Origin: Mesostigma viride
Lineage: Eukaryota > Streptophyta > Mesostigmatophyceae > Mesostigmatales > Mesostigmataceae
Assembly (NCBI GenBank): GCA_009746045.1
Contig: RPFO01000079.1
Coordinates: forward strand, 5,864,233 to 5,916,232
Length of the DNA stretch: 52,000 nt
Direction: 5' to 3'
The translations under genes were made by a program, and so were the position numbers. The notes under the pieces were generated by a model. It searched no databases, had not been told where the DNA came from, and worked only from the letters and a program-made list of their open reading frames with translations. Positions 39,730 to 50,109 of the stretch are shown in pieces; positions within the stretch are counted from its first letter, which is position 1; each line of letters starts with the position of its first letter.

Positions 39730-40149
39730 AATAGCAATAGCCCTAGCTTGTAACCATTGGAGTCACTGTCGCTAAGGCAGCCATGCCTAGAATGTTTGCC
39801 TAGCTGTGCCAACAAACCTAGTCACGTGCCGCCAACGCACGGTACACAACCAGCCATAGCCTTAGCCTAGTTCTAGTACAGCCATGCTACGCCCTGGCTA
39901 TGTTCAGATTACTTGCCCACGCTCCTTGCTATGACATGCTCACATGGGTCTTATTGCACCCACAGTTTGCCGGATCGTTAGCCTGTCCTTTTAGCTAGCC
40001 GCGCCCGATTGCAGCTGTGGCATGCCTTTGGCATGAAGGAGACTGGGGGTCTCTGCCCTTTCTCCTGTAGTGCACACACAGGGATTAAAAGCACTTCGGT
40101 GCTCCGTGACTCCCCAACGGGAGCACGAGTTTAATTAATTAATTAATTA
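39559..40149 (+). mobile_element. 5'-truncated ORF1-only LINE inserted in Copia pol
   Basis: Bounded by a 9-bp TSD ATGGAGTAC at 39550-39558 and 40150-40158. It holds the last 56 codons of an ORF1, about 360 bases of 3'UTR, the hairpin (CTCCCCAACGGGAG) and a (TTAA)n tail. Removing the 600 bases restores one continuous Copia frame. Confidence 0.9.
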
Positions 40150-40643
40150 ATGGAGTACAACTCACTTCCTCCCAGCCGTCTAGCAACTTGCAAAGACTGA
40201 GCTGCATGGCCAAACATGGTATGCAACCTTGAGGCAATGTCATACAAAAGAGAAAACCTTTTATTGTCATTATTAGCACTCAAGGTATGTACAGATCCCT
40301 TATGTACAGGAGGCACCAGGGTCGTGCCTGTCAGACTGTCTCCAGCCCTATCCTCATCCTGACCATCCTGTGCCAGTCCTGCACGGTCAGAATGCTTCTG
40401 AGATCCACCTGGGTCCACATCACCAGGTCCTACCTCAGGCTCAGCACCGCCATGGCGGGCACGTTGGCGAGTAACCACTGCAGCTACAGCTGGCATACTC
40501 TCTGTGGTAACCAAGCTTGCCCCATCGTGTCCAATAGGCTCTTTCACTAGAGCATGGGGCTGCCCCTCACTGCTGTCACTAGCAGCTTCATTACACACCC
40601 CTGGGGGCACCCTCCAGGGTTCAGGGATGTGTGCAGGCTCAAG
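40143..40643 (-). pseudogene. Copia-like pol, N-terminal part up to the LINE insertion
   Basis: In frame with gag upstream (one UGA between them at 40644-40646) and, across the LINE, with the integrase part. It encodes a low-complexity linker and then SRLHTMFGHAAQSLQVARRL, the HxxxxH half of the integrase zinc finger; the Cys half (ICQQVAQACKCRL) is on the other side of the LINE. The stop at 40143-40145 comes from the LINE tail. No protease motif is seen here, where Copia elements normally have it. Confidence 0.8.
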
Positions 40644-41813
40644 TCAATGATCAGCAGCCTTGCCCTTGCCCTTGTCCTGGGATGGACCAGCCTTGTCCTT
40701 GCTGCCACCCTGAGCTGGCTTGCTCTGACCTTCCTGCCTCAGGTACGAGGGACACTCATTCCTGAAGTGACCCTTCCCCTGGCAGAAATAACATTCCACC
40801 TGACTGATGTCCCGTGAGGTCCCACTGCTGGGCCCAGCCTTGGGAGGACCACCCACCCTCTTGAAGTCAAACTGGGACTGTGGATGTCCTGACTTCGGCG
40901 GGGTCCCCCGTCCAGCCCTTCTGTCACGCCCCCTCCTGGACCTTCCTCGACCCCTTGAAGAGGTCTCAGGCCCTCTCGAGGGCGCTGGGCCCCCGTGGCC
41001 CGATCCCCTCATGGACTTAACCGTGGGTTCAGTGGCCTCCTCATCACTCTGACGAGGGCGCTTGCCACCCACGTACTTGCCGCTGAAACACTCATACAAC
41101 TGGTCCGTCATGGCTGCCCAGCCATGGACCTGTCGCATGTGGATGGTCACATTATCCATGGTGACCGGATCCAGCTGCAGCGACTTGAGAAAGTCGCCCA
41201 TGGCCATCCGATCTGCGACGAAGAAGCCCTTGGCCATGGCGTCCTCCCTTAGCTTGACGAAGTCTTCAAAGGCGTGGACCACTAGTTGCCCCTTGATGGG
41301 CTTGTAGTCCAGGTATTCTTGCTTCAGGTGGGACCCATCTATGGTCCTCTTGTCACTCAGGAACGACCTGAGTCGCGTCATAAACGCCGTCCAGGTGTCC
41401 CCCGCCGCGTGTCGCTCCCGAACAAACTTGAACAGCCGCCTCGCCGACTGCCGTATGTAGGCACTAGACGCTAGGATGCGAAGCTTGTCACCGTTGTATA
41501 TCTCCGTGTACAAGTTCATGTCCTCTAACATCCTCTCAGCATCCCGGGGCTGCCAATTGTCCTTGATGGACTGAAACTGGCCTAGCACCGCGTACCCCTC
41601 AGCAACAGTTGGTCGCTTAGGCGCCGCTTGATCTGCGGCTGGCGCGTGCTGCCCGCCCTGCGATCCTTGGCTCTGATTATCTGGCACTTCAGCCTGGTCT
41701 CCCAGTGCCTGGCCGTCCCCGCGTCCATCGCGTCCACCGCGTCCATCCATCCCAGCGCCGCGCCGTCCAAAGCCCATGAAGCCCGCTGGTTGGTTGATAG
41801 CTCCATCCTCCAT
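40644..41813 (-). CDS. Copia-like gag with CCHC zinc knuckle
   Basis: Intact frame of 389 residues from the ATG at 41813. Gly/Asp-rich N-terminus; a helical capsid-like region (about 80-270: LGQFQSIKDNWQPRDAERML, then ILASSAYIRQSARRLFKFVR and YECFSGKYVGGKRPR); an Arg/Gly-rich stretch; a CCHC knuckle CYFCQGKGHFRNEC near 345; and a Lys-rich tail. It binds and packages the element RNA. The terminator is UGA; the frame continues into pol without another stop, which suggests stop-codon readthrough for the Gag-Pol product. Confidence 0.88.
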   Translation of the reverse strand: MEDGAINQPAGFMGFGRRGAGMDGRGGRDGRGDGQALGDQAEVPDNQSQGSQGGQHAPAADQAAPKRPTVAEGYAVLGQFQSIKDNWQPRDAERMLEDMNLYTEIYNGDKLRILASSAYIRQSARRLFKFVRERHAAGDTWTAFMTRLRSFLSDKRTIDGSHLKQEYLDYKPIKGQLVVHAFEDFVKLREDAMAKGFFVADRMAMGDFLKSLQLDPVTMDNVTIHMRQVHGWAAMTDQLYECFSGKYVGGKRPRQSDEEATEPTVKSMRGSGHGGPAPSRGPETSSRGRGRSRRGRDRRAGRGTPPKSGHPQSQFDFKRVGGPPKAGPSSGTSRDISQVECYFCQGKGHFRNECPSYLRQEGQSKPAQGGSKDKAGPSQDKGKGKAADH

Positions 41814-41915
41814 GATGGTCTCTGTTCAGATCTGCTACAGCCAGCCAAGTGGCCAAGCAGCAATTAAAGCAATATAAGCTACTGAACAAGAAAGGAAAGT
41901 GCCAAGTGTTACCAC

Positions 41916-42836
41916 TCAGGCAAGACCACCACGGCTGGCCCCAGGCGCGTCCTGGTTCTCCTTGTCGCTGTCGTCGTCGCTGTCGCTCACCACAATCAGC
42001 TCTGGTACCCTGCTACCTGCTGCGCCGTCGTCGACCCGCTGTCGGCCCGCGATGACTGAATCGTCACCGTTGGTAAAGTAGACAGGTGACAACCCGTCGT
42101 TGGCACCTCGCGGATTGTACGTTGGCACCTCGTGGTCGCCGAGTGCCTCGTCGCCTAGCCCAGCGACACCCCCTGCTCCTACCTCAAGGTCACTCTCGTA
42201 CCTAAGAGGTGCAAACTCCTCCCAACGCGTCACACGAACGCGAAGGGGCGGGGGCAGCTCCTGAAAAGGAACTCTTACTCGCTCTGGAAACCTGCCGACT
42301 CTTGTTGCGCGCGGTCCTCCGGCGATGGCTTCCGCTGTCGCCCCGACCTCTGCAAGCCGCCTGTGATGCTCCGCTCCGCGTCGTTCACGCCTAACTGGCC
42401 CCGCTGCAACACCCTCGTCGCCGATGCCGCCTGCGAAAGCACGTGGTACTCCCGCGCCCGCTACTGTCGGCACAAACTCGTGTCGCCCTGCGCCAGCTGC
42501 CTCCGCAATCTCGCCTCGCCTTGCCGCCAACTCCGTCCGCACTCGCTCTGCTACTGCAGTAATCACCGTCTGGATGCCGACCAACCCGTGAAGCTCCTGC
42601 TCAAGGTCGTCGATGCTCCGGTGCTCCGGAATGACGATGGTTTGTACGTGTCGCAGAATTCGCTCCCAGTCTTCGACCTGGTCGTCGACGAATTGCACGA
42701 AGCTGCGATTTACAGGCGGACGATCTGCAAGCAACAAAGATAGATCCCGAACGACACGGCGTAATTCAGGAGAAATCGAACCCCCAGCAGACTGCCGAAA
42801 CCGGAAATCCTGCTGCCGTTGTTCCTCCTGCACCAT
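41916..42836 (-). CDS. Extra ORF upstream of Copia gag, unknown function
   Basis: Frame of 306 residues lying between the 5' LTR and gag. Seen: a predicted helical N-terminus (ELRRVVRDLSLLLADRPPVN, VQTIVIPEHRSIDDLEQELH), an Ala/Arg/Gly-rich middle, and an acidic C-terminus with PELIVVSDSDDDSDKENQ. That last stretch has the layout of a SUMO-interacting motif (hydrophobic core, then acidic/Ser residues). I do not recognise the family. It could be part of an unusual gag. A gap of about 100 bases with stops separates it from gag. Confidence 0.6.
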   Translation of the reverse strand: MVQEEQRQQDFRFRQSAGGSISPELRRVVRDLSLLLADRPPVNRSFVQFVDDQVEDWERILRHVQTIVIPEHRSIDDLEQELHGLVGIQTVITAVAERVRTELAARRGEIAEAAGAGRHEFVPTVAGAGVPRAFAGGIGDEGVAAGPVRRERRGAEHHRRLAEVGATAEAIAGGPRATRVGRFPERVRVPFQELPPPLRVRVTRWEEFAPLRYESDLEVGAGGVAGLGDEALGDHEVPTYNPRGANDGLSPVYFTNGDDSVIAGRQRVDDGAAGSRVPELIVVSDSDDDSDKENQDAPGASRGGLA

Positions 42837-42929
42837 TCACCACCGGACGAGCTCCTCGCGTCGTCAAAGCTGCACACCGCAACCGGCAACGACCCTCCTG
42901 GCCGTTCCGCTGAGACTGGTTGTAATTTG

Positions 42930-43628
42930 AGTTAAACTTTCTTTGCACACGCAATGTGAAGGATATGGTTGCAATGCAGCAATGTGTGAATATGGTTGGA
43001 AACGGAGCTTTGTTAAATCGGATAATGTTTACAGCGCTCACACAATTGAGGCTTGTACACGCGCTTGCCAAGTCAAGGCACAACACGTGAGGCGGGCTCG
43101 CAAGAGATGCCCATTTGGCACTGGCCTATTGTTTATATACTTGTGCACTGTGCTTGCTAGTCCTGAGCAGCCTAGGAGGCCTGCTCAGTAATAACACCTC
43201 CGGTACAGTATTCACTACCTGTACAGCGCCCAGTTCCTATACAGTAGGTCTGCCATACAGGCACAGTGACCACAGAGTACAGTAACCACAGTGACTATTG
43301 CATCTGCACCTAGAAGTCCAGGACTAAGCCTGCGGTACCAACAGACCACAGGTTAAGGTTCCTATTTCCTGCGTACGACGTATTAATCCAATACCGTCGT
43401 AGGTACAGCACCTAATTCCTGTCAGCCCAGGAATTACTGTCGACCCCATATGTCGTCGGCAAATATTCACGTCCGACTTAGAAGAACAGCCGGCTCGCGC
43501 TCGCGCGCGACCGGGAAGTCGGAACGCCATAACTTTCTTGATACTTGTCGGAATGAACTCGTTCCGGTGCCGCTGGAATCGCAGAGATATGCCGAATCAG
43601 GATCACGCCAATGCGCTTGGCGTTAACT
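42930..43628 (-). repeat. Copia 5' LTR
   Basis: 699 bp, identical by eye to the LTR at 34947-35645. As the minus-strand 5' LTR it carries the promoter. Confidence 0.93.
43132..43139 (-). promoter_or_regulatory. Probable TATA box of the Copia LTR promoter
   Basis: TATATAAA on the minus strand, followed (in element direction) by about 200 bases of LTR, the expected position for R/U5. The inverted repeat CTGAGCAG/CTGCTCAG lies nearby on the downstream side. Confidence 0.5.
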
Positions 43629-43633
43629 GACTC

Positions 43634-44581
43634 AGCCGGCAATTCATATCGGACCGTGACAAGTTGTTCACGGCTCGCTTCTGGCAGGAGTTCTTTGAAC
43701 GACTGGGCACCAAGGTGTCATTGGGGACAGCGTACCACAGCTCGTCCTCTCACCTGGTGGAGCGACTGAACCGCACAGTGCAAGAGACCATGCGACACTA
43801 CACTGACGCGGTGGGAGGCAATTGGGAGGAGTTTCTGGGCTTGGTGGAATTCTCCTTGAACAACGCCCCCCAGGCGGCCCATGGCTTCACGCCGTTCTTC
43901 CTCAACACTGGCAGGCACCCGCTTACGCCGACCGACCTTCTCACGAGCCCCGCTTTGGCAGAGAAAACGGTCCGGCGGGACACCCTGGAAGGGGTGGAGA
44001 AGCTGTTGGTTCAGATGCGTCAGGCCCATGACAGCGCGGTCAGGGGCTACCGAGCCGCAGCCGAGCGCTATATGGCGAGGACCGCTAGTCGCCTGGACGC
44101 GCGCACCCCGTCGATTGAGGCAGGCGACTGGGTTCTGGTGGAAGGCCCCCGACTAGGACGCTTCTCCGAGAAGGTAGGAGGTGAGCTCAAGACCAAGCTC
44201 CGTCCTATGTTCCTGGGGCCTCACAATGTCTTGGAGAAGCTGGGCGGTGTGATGTTCAAGGTCGACATCCCAAGCTCCTGGAACACTTCCCCCAACTTCC
44301 ACCGCGATCAACTCAAGTTGTATCACCAGAACTCCATCCAAGGTCGCCTCAATCCGCCGGCCCCCGTCGAATACAACCCCGAGACCGGTGAACAGGAAGA
44401 CGAGGTGGCCGAGATTGTGGACCACCGGGACATCCAGCGCGGGAGAAGCAGACAGCGACAGTACCGAGTACGATGGCGTTTTACCCAGCACGACTATGAG
44501 GACTCATGGCGTACGGAGAACGAGCTAGGCGGATGTGAGCGCCTGCTACGGGAATACAAGAAGAGGTGTGCCCTACACTAG
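43634..44581 (+). pseudogene. Gypsy integrase, right part, and chromodomain
   Basis: Continues the integrase cut at 34946. Second catalytic Asp in FISDRD, Glu in HLVERLNRTVQE, and the family block NNAPQAAHGFTPFFLNTGRH. The GPY-like module (KLRPMFLGPHNVLEKLGG) follows. The C-terminus is a chromodomain (VAEIVDHRDI, then YRVRWRFTQHDYEDSWRTEN and LLREY). Chromodomains of this type steer Gypsy (chromovirus) integration toward marked chromatin. Stop at 44579-44581. Confidence 0.9.
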
Positions 44582-44599
44582 GGCAGTAGATAGTAAGAA

Positions 44600-45907
44600 A
44601 GGTGTTCATCATGCAGGGCCGTACAGGTCGATCCAGGTAAGGTACGTAGGAAGCCGCCACGGGCTGCAGGACACGTATGTAGGGGACCAGCTAGGTCCTG
44701 CACGAGGTATGTACAGGTATGTCCATATTGACAGGGTAGGTGGGTATGTAGACAGCCGTACAGGCTTTCTTACAAGACGCTATGGTCCCGATACTGTTCC
44801 CGACTGGGTGCCCCTCACCTGGCGGTTGCAGATGGAGCCGTCGGGAGACGAGGACTCTTCGTTGTTCGCAGACATGGTGGATATAGGGACGGATGACGAT
44901 GGGCAGCTAGGGCGGGCTCAGGCGGCTGCAGTGCCTTCTATCAGCCAGCCGCGACACTCGACGCCTGGTGCCAGCGGCTCCCAGGAGCTGAAGGCACAGG
45001 CTCGGCTGCAAGAGGAGATTCGGCAACGGGAGACCTCGTCCCGGGAGAATCAGGAATGCTACTATCCGAAGTGGCATGTCTCCGGCTATGACTCTGACGA
45101 GGTTCTATGGCGTCGCCGCAAGAGACATGGGCGGGCGGAATCCGACTTTGTTTCTAAACCCTATTGTCCTGACCGCGTCCCTGGTTCCAAGTCAGATCCG
45201 GTATCCGAGCTCAAGCTGTGTATCAGCAGACAGGTGGGATTCCTGATCGAGGTGGAGTGGAGGACAACCTCGGTCGAGGGCCAGGTGGTGGCCGTGGCGT
45301 GGGACTCAGCAGCATCCGCCACTCTGTGCTTGCGGCGACTGCCAGGACGTTCTGGAGGCTCTAATAGCGTACCCCCGCCTGGCGCTGCTACTGATCCCTG
45401 AACGCGTTCGCAGCCGATTGCCGGACGCGTTTAGGAGAGTTACCCTACGAGGCGCGCTCTGCACGGGGTGCTGGGAGTGGTCCCTGCGGGAGGCGTGCCG
45501 GAGGATCTGGAAGATGGATGAGGCGGAGGGAGATGACCCCGAAGGCGAGGGTGACAGGTAGCTGGCTGACGACGGGTCGGATGACGACCTGCCACGGGTC
45601 CGCCGTGACGATCCTGAGGAGGATGGTGTCCCTTGGGCAGCGCAGGTCGGTACACGGCCGCCCCGCCGCCTCATTGTGTACAACCGTGAGGCGGTGATGG
45701 CTCGCACCAAGAGGTTCCCTACTAAGGGGCGTCCTCGGGGTCGACCAAGTGTGGTGGTGGCCCCGCGGGACCGGTCCAGGGAGAGACACGGTGAGAGCCG
45801 CCCTGCCCCGCGCCACGAGCGTGGCGGACAATCGGCACGTCATGAAACGCCACGCGAGTCTATCCGACGGCGCGACGAGCGTGGCGATTGGTGGGAAGCC
45901 ATTACAA
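44600..45907 (+). pseudogene. Gypsy accessory ORF3, first part
   Basis: Downstream of pol, in the position where env lies in some relatives. The frame to 45401 encodes GPDTVPDWVPLTWRLQMEPS and CYYPKWHVSGYDSDEVLWRR; further coding potential continues in shifted frames (LIVYNREAVMARTKRFPTKG, then Arg-rich sequence). Frame breaks near 45400 and 45560. No signal peptide or membrane segment was seen, so nothing supports an envelope protein. Function unknown. Confidence 0.5.
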
Positions 45908-46676
45908 TTCGTTCAAGTGGCCCGCCGGAGCGGCTGTACAATTTTTCCCAGTGAGCGCGCTGCCAAGTGTACTTGTGGGCAAATTTTTAGGTGCCCCGTC
46001 ACTTCGAGGTACTAAAAATTAGGCTACGGTACGAATTCAGCGAATTTCAGCGAATTTTCAGTCGAACCAAAGGAAGTGACGCCAACTACCAAAAAGTTTC
46101 CGTAACGAATTTTCAGCCCAACACTCGCGCAAAATGAAGTGACGGCAACTACCAAAACGTTTCCGTTACGAATTTTCACTCCCACACGTTTGCACAAGAG
46201 GAAGTGACGGCAACTACCAAAAAGTTTCCGTTACGAATTTTCAGTCCCACACTTCGCGCAAATTTTAGTAGGGCTGCACGCAAGCTACCTTTCAAAATTT
46301 TGCGCTAGTATGGAACGCATTTCATTCGTCTGGAGGAACGCTGCCCGCCAACTACCCCCGTTCAGAATGTTCCGCCGAAATTTACTTGAGATTTGGAAAT
46401 CTGAACGTGCGCGCAAATTTTAGTAGGGCTGCACGCAAGCTACCTTTCAAAATTTTGCGCAAGTATGGAACGCAATTCATTCGTCCGGAGGAATGCTGCT
46501 CGTCAACTGCCCCCGTTCAGAAAGTTGCGCCGAACTTTACTTGAGATTTGGAAATCTGAACGTGCGGTTGGAGTTTCGCGGGGAAACCCAAGTTCCCTAG
46601 TAATTCACCAATGACGCGCTTCGAACACTTGCCCGCTAAAACCTAAGCAGCCGCTCCGGCTGGCCACTTAAACGAA
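45908..46676. mobile_element. Foldback/MITE-like insertion in ORF3
   Basis: Inverted ends, about 29 bp: TTCGTTCAAGTGGCCCGCCG at 45908 onward and its near complement ending at about 46676. Inside are about four copies of a unit of roughly 62 bp (GAAGTGACGGCAACTACC, about 46070-46260) and two of a unit of roughly 150 bp (AAATTTTAGTAGGGCTGCAC, starting 46261 and 46415). No ORF and no clear target duplication. Confidence 0.6.
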
Positions 46677-46685
46677 ACTTGATGA

Positions 46686-47879
46686 GCACGTCGGGACTCG
46701 GCACAGGACTTGTACCACGCTCACGGGGCGCGGGAGAGACGCCGGCACACGTCACGGGAATCTCGTCAGCAAGAAGAGCTGCGGGAGTCACGTCGGCGCG
46801 AGGCGCGACAGGCGCCGTTCCACCCCAGGGACAATCACGGTTCCCTGGACCGTGTCGAGCACACCGGTTCAGCTTCGAACTTGACAGGGGCGGCCGCTGG
46901 GCCCGGACAACCCGGCCGCGCTCGGGAACGCGAACGGTCACCCGTTCGAGGTGCCAGCGACCGACCGCTGCGTCAGCAGGGCGCGGCCCTTATCCCCGCG
47001 CCCGCACCAGAGCAGCCTTTACCGGCCCTTGCTCCCCAGCCTGCACCAGCGCAGCCTCAACCTGTCCTGGCCCGCTCCGCAGAGACGCCGGTACAGGAGA
47101 TCGCTCCGCGTCGGGACGTGATACCGGCCCAGGAATGGGTACGGGGCACGTATGCCCGTAATCGGGTCATTGTCCCCTTGCATCCGGTGGCTGGCTTCGT
47201 GGTCGACATTGACGTGGGATACCCACGCCCGAGCCTTCCCCCGCCATCCGGGTTTTACTACCCCGCGAGCCTGCGCTTCCGTGGGGGCTCCAGCGTGCTT
47301 ATTCAGCGAGAAGGCACCTTCGACTTGATCAGCTTTCTCCTGCACGCACATGTGCCGGCGCCGGTGCCATCTGAGTCCCGCTACGAGCCGGTGATAGTAG
47401 GGACTACCGCCACGTACGATCTGCACCCGCCGCCTCTGCCGCAATACCGCGCTGAGCACCACTTGCGACGGATTGCGTATCCCAAGCTCATGCCTATCCC
47501 GGGAGCTATCTACATGCGGAAACAGCTCCCTGAGATTGCGGCAGCTCCGGGGTTCTACTGCGAGAGCGAGAAGGCCCAGAAGGAGCTGTTGCTCATGGCT
47601 GCCGGGTACTTCGCGGAAACTGGGTGCGGGGAGGTCGATGTGGAGCAGGGGTTCATCAGGTTCACCCGGCTCGACCCCTACATGGCGGCCTTCCTGTCGT
47701 ACTGGCCGCCGGATGTGTGGATTGAGAAGTCCACGCTGCGTCAGCAGACGCGCAATGACTACCAGGTGGCGTTCAACGCCGACGTGGTCGCGGCTCCCCT
47801 TGGCAAGATCCCGGAGATCATGACTGAGCACGGCTACAACGCCTTGCGGCGGCATCGCGCGCAGCAGGGATTCCAGTAA
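46686..47879 (+). pseudogene. Gypsy accessory ORF3, second part (no own start codon)
   Basis: Frame open for about 397 codons. An Arg-rich strip (HTSRESRQQEELRESRRREA) and an Ala/Pro/Gln-rich stretch are followed by a folded-looking C-terminal domain of about 220 residues (VPLHPVAGFVVDIDVGYPRP, then ELLLMAAGYFAETGCGEVDV and VEQGFIRFTRLDPYMAAFLS). The first in-frame ATG is more than 250 codons in, so this is more likely the C-terminal part of an ORF cut by the foldback element than a separate gene. The family is not recognised. Confidence 0.55.
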
Positions 47880-48187
47880 TTTTCCGGGAGATTGGCCGGA
47901 GAGTGCTGGGACGAAGGAGTATTTGACAACTATCAAGGTGTTGTCCCTGCGAGGCAACACCGAGAAGAACTGGCTACTGCTCCGCTGGCGAACAGGGATC
48001 GGGACATAGTATTCTCATAGTTGGTGTATTATATGCATGTATGACGATGGGTTCTCGCTGGTACACAGCACCCCGTTGTTATGATTGTGTTTTGGTTTTC
48101 TTTTGAATTTTCCATGTTTGTGGTGCCGTTGTTTGAGGTGCGCCCCCGGGCGATTGGACGATAGCCATCGTCCCCGGGGAGGGGGAG
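47880..48187 (+). other. Gypsy 3' untranslated region and polypurine tract
   Basis: Non-coding. It ends with GGGGAGGGGGAG at 48176-48187, immediately before the LTR start TGTTACGG; this is the expected plus-strand primer. Confidence 0.8.
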
Positions 48188-49130
<943 letters not shown>

Positions 49131-49336
49131 AGTTAGGTTAAATAGTGCCGGAACCTTTTGCCGCCTGAGGCAAATCGGTCCGTCACACTATTTTGCCCGG
49201 AATAACCACTTCCGAGCACCCAAGTTAATTCGGCCGAATTAACTTGGGTGCTCGGAAGTGGTTATTCCGGGCAAAATAGTGTGACGGACCGATTTGCCTC
49301 AGGCGGCAAAAGGTTCCGGCACTATTTAACCTAACT
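49131..49336. repeat. Palindrome 1 (206 bp)
   Basis: Two 103-bp arms, perfect by eye, with centre AATTCGG|CCGAATT at 49233/49234. Outer ends AGTTAGGTTAAATAG and CTATTTAACCTAACT. Confidence 0.95.
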
Positions 49337-49460
49337 AAAACCTGGCCTCGTGGAGGGTGGGTTGAATATGAGACATCCGCCTAGGCCACTGAGCACGCAC
49401 CACTAAATGCGCCGGAGCTGTCCGGATTCGAACCCCTGACCTCCAAGGTGCACGGGTTTT
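49337..49460 (-). repeat. Spacer 1, tRNA-like, 124 bp
   Basis: Edges AAAACC and GGTTTT, so AACTAAAACC...GGTTTTAGTT forms a short inverted repeat with the neighbouring arms. On the minus strand a perfect B box (GGTTCGAATCC) precedes a perfect A-box-like TGGCCTAGGCGG. It is the inverted copy of spacer 3. Confidence 0.85.
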
Positions 49461-49565
49461 AGTTAGGTTAAATAGTGCCGGAACCTTTTGCCGCCTGAGG
49501 CAAATCGGTCCGTAACACTATTTTGCCCGGAATAACCACTTCCGAGCACCCAAGTTAATTCGGCC
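49461..49565 (+). repeat. Single palindrome arm
   Basis: One 103-base arm plus CC, without its inverted partner. It carries one substitution (CGTAACAC instead of CGTCACAC). Confidence 0.92.
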
Positions 49566-49771
49566 AGTTACGTTAAATAGTGCCGGAACCTTTTGCCGCC
49601 TGAGGCAAATCGGTCCGTCACACTATTTTGCCCGGAATAACCACTTCCGAGCACCCAAGTTAATTCGGCCGAATTAACTTGGGTGCTCGGAAGTGGTTAT
49701 TCCGGGCAAAATAGTGTGACGGACCGATTTGCCTCAGGCGGCAAAAGGTTCCGGCACTATTTAACGTAACT
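49566..49771. repeat. Palindrome 2 (206 bp, AGTTACG variant)
   Basis: Arms 49566-49668 and 49669-49771. The outer ends read AGTTACGTT/AACGTAACT, so the change is present symmetrically in both arms. Confidence 0.95.
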
Positions 49772-49902
49772 AAAACCTGGCCTCGTGGAGGGGGACGAAG
49801 AGCCCGAGACATCCGCCTAGGCCGCTGAGCACGCACCACTAAATGCGCCGGAGCTGCCTCAGTGAGGATTCGAACCCCTGACCTCCAAGGTGCACAGGTT
49901 TT
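49772..49902 (-). repeat. Spacer 2, tRNA-like variant, 131 bp
   Basis: Same core as spacers 1 and 3 but with different sequence beside the B box (TCACTGAGG) and at the other end (CGAAGAGCCCGAG). On the minus strand the B box GGTTCGAATCC is kept; the A-box-like part reads CGGCCTAGGCGG. Confidence 0.85.
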
Positions 49903-50109
49903 AGTTACGTTAAATAGTGCCGGAACCTTTTGCCGCCTGAGGCAAATCGGTCCGTCACACTATTTTGCCCGGAATAACCACTTCCGAGCACCCAAGTTAA
50001 TTCGGCCGAATTAACTTGGGTGCTCGGAAGTGGTTATTCCGGGCAAAATAGTGTGACGGACCGATTTGCCTCAGGCGGCAAAAAGGTTCCGGCACTATTT
50101 AACCTAACT
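49903..50109. repeat. Palindrome 3 (207 bp, slightly asymmetric)
   Basis: The left arm has the AGTTACG end and the right arm the CCTAACT end, plus one extra A in the right arm. It therefore joins one arm of each variant type. Confidence 0.93.

Larger units (their letters stand above)
34947..43628 (-). mobile_element. Complete Copia-like LTR retrotransposon (itself split by a LINE)
   Basis: 699-bp LTRs at 34947-35645 and 42930-43628 appear identical by eye, so the insertion is recent. The TSD GACTC stands at 34942-34946 and 43629-43633. On the minus strand the order is 5' LTR, an extra ORF (42836-41916), gag (41813-40644), pol (40643-36453), a 3' untranslated region, polypurine tract and 3' LTR. 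LTR ends are AGTTAA...TTAACT rather than the usual TG...CA. No primer site starting TGG lies next to the 5' LTR. Confidence 0.92.

Noticed and set aside
44600-47879. Envelope gene (endogenous retrovirus)
   Set aside because: No signal peptide, fusion-peptide-like or membrane segment is visible; the element is a chromodomain Gypsy retrotransposon.
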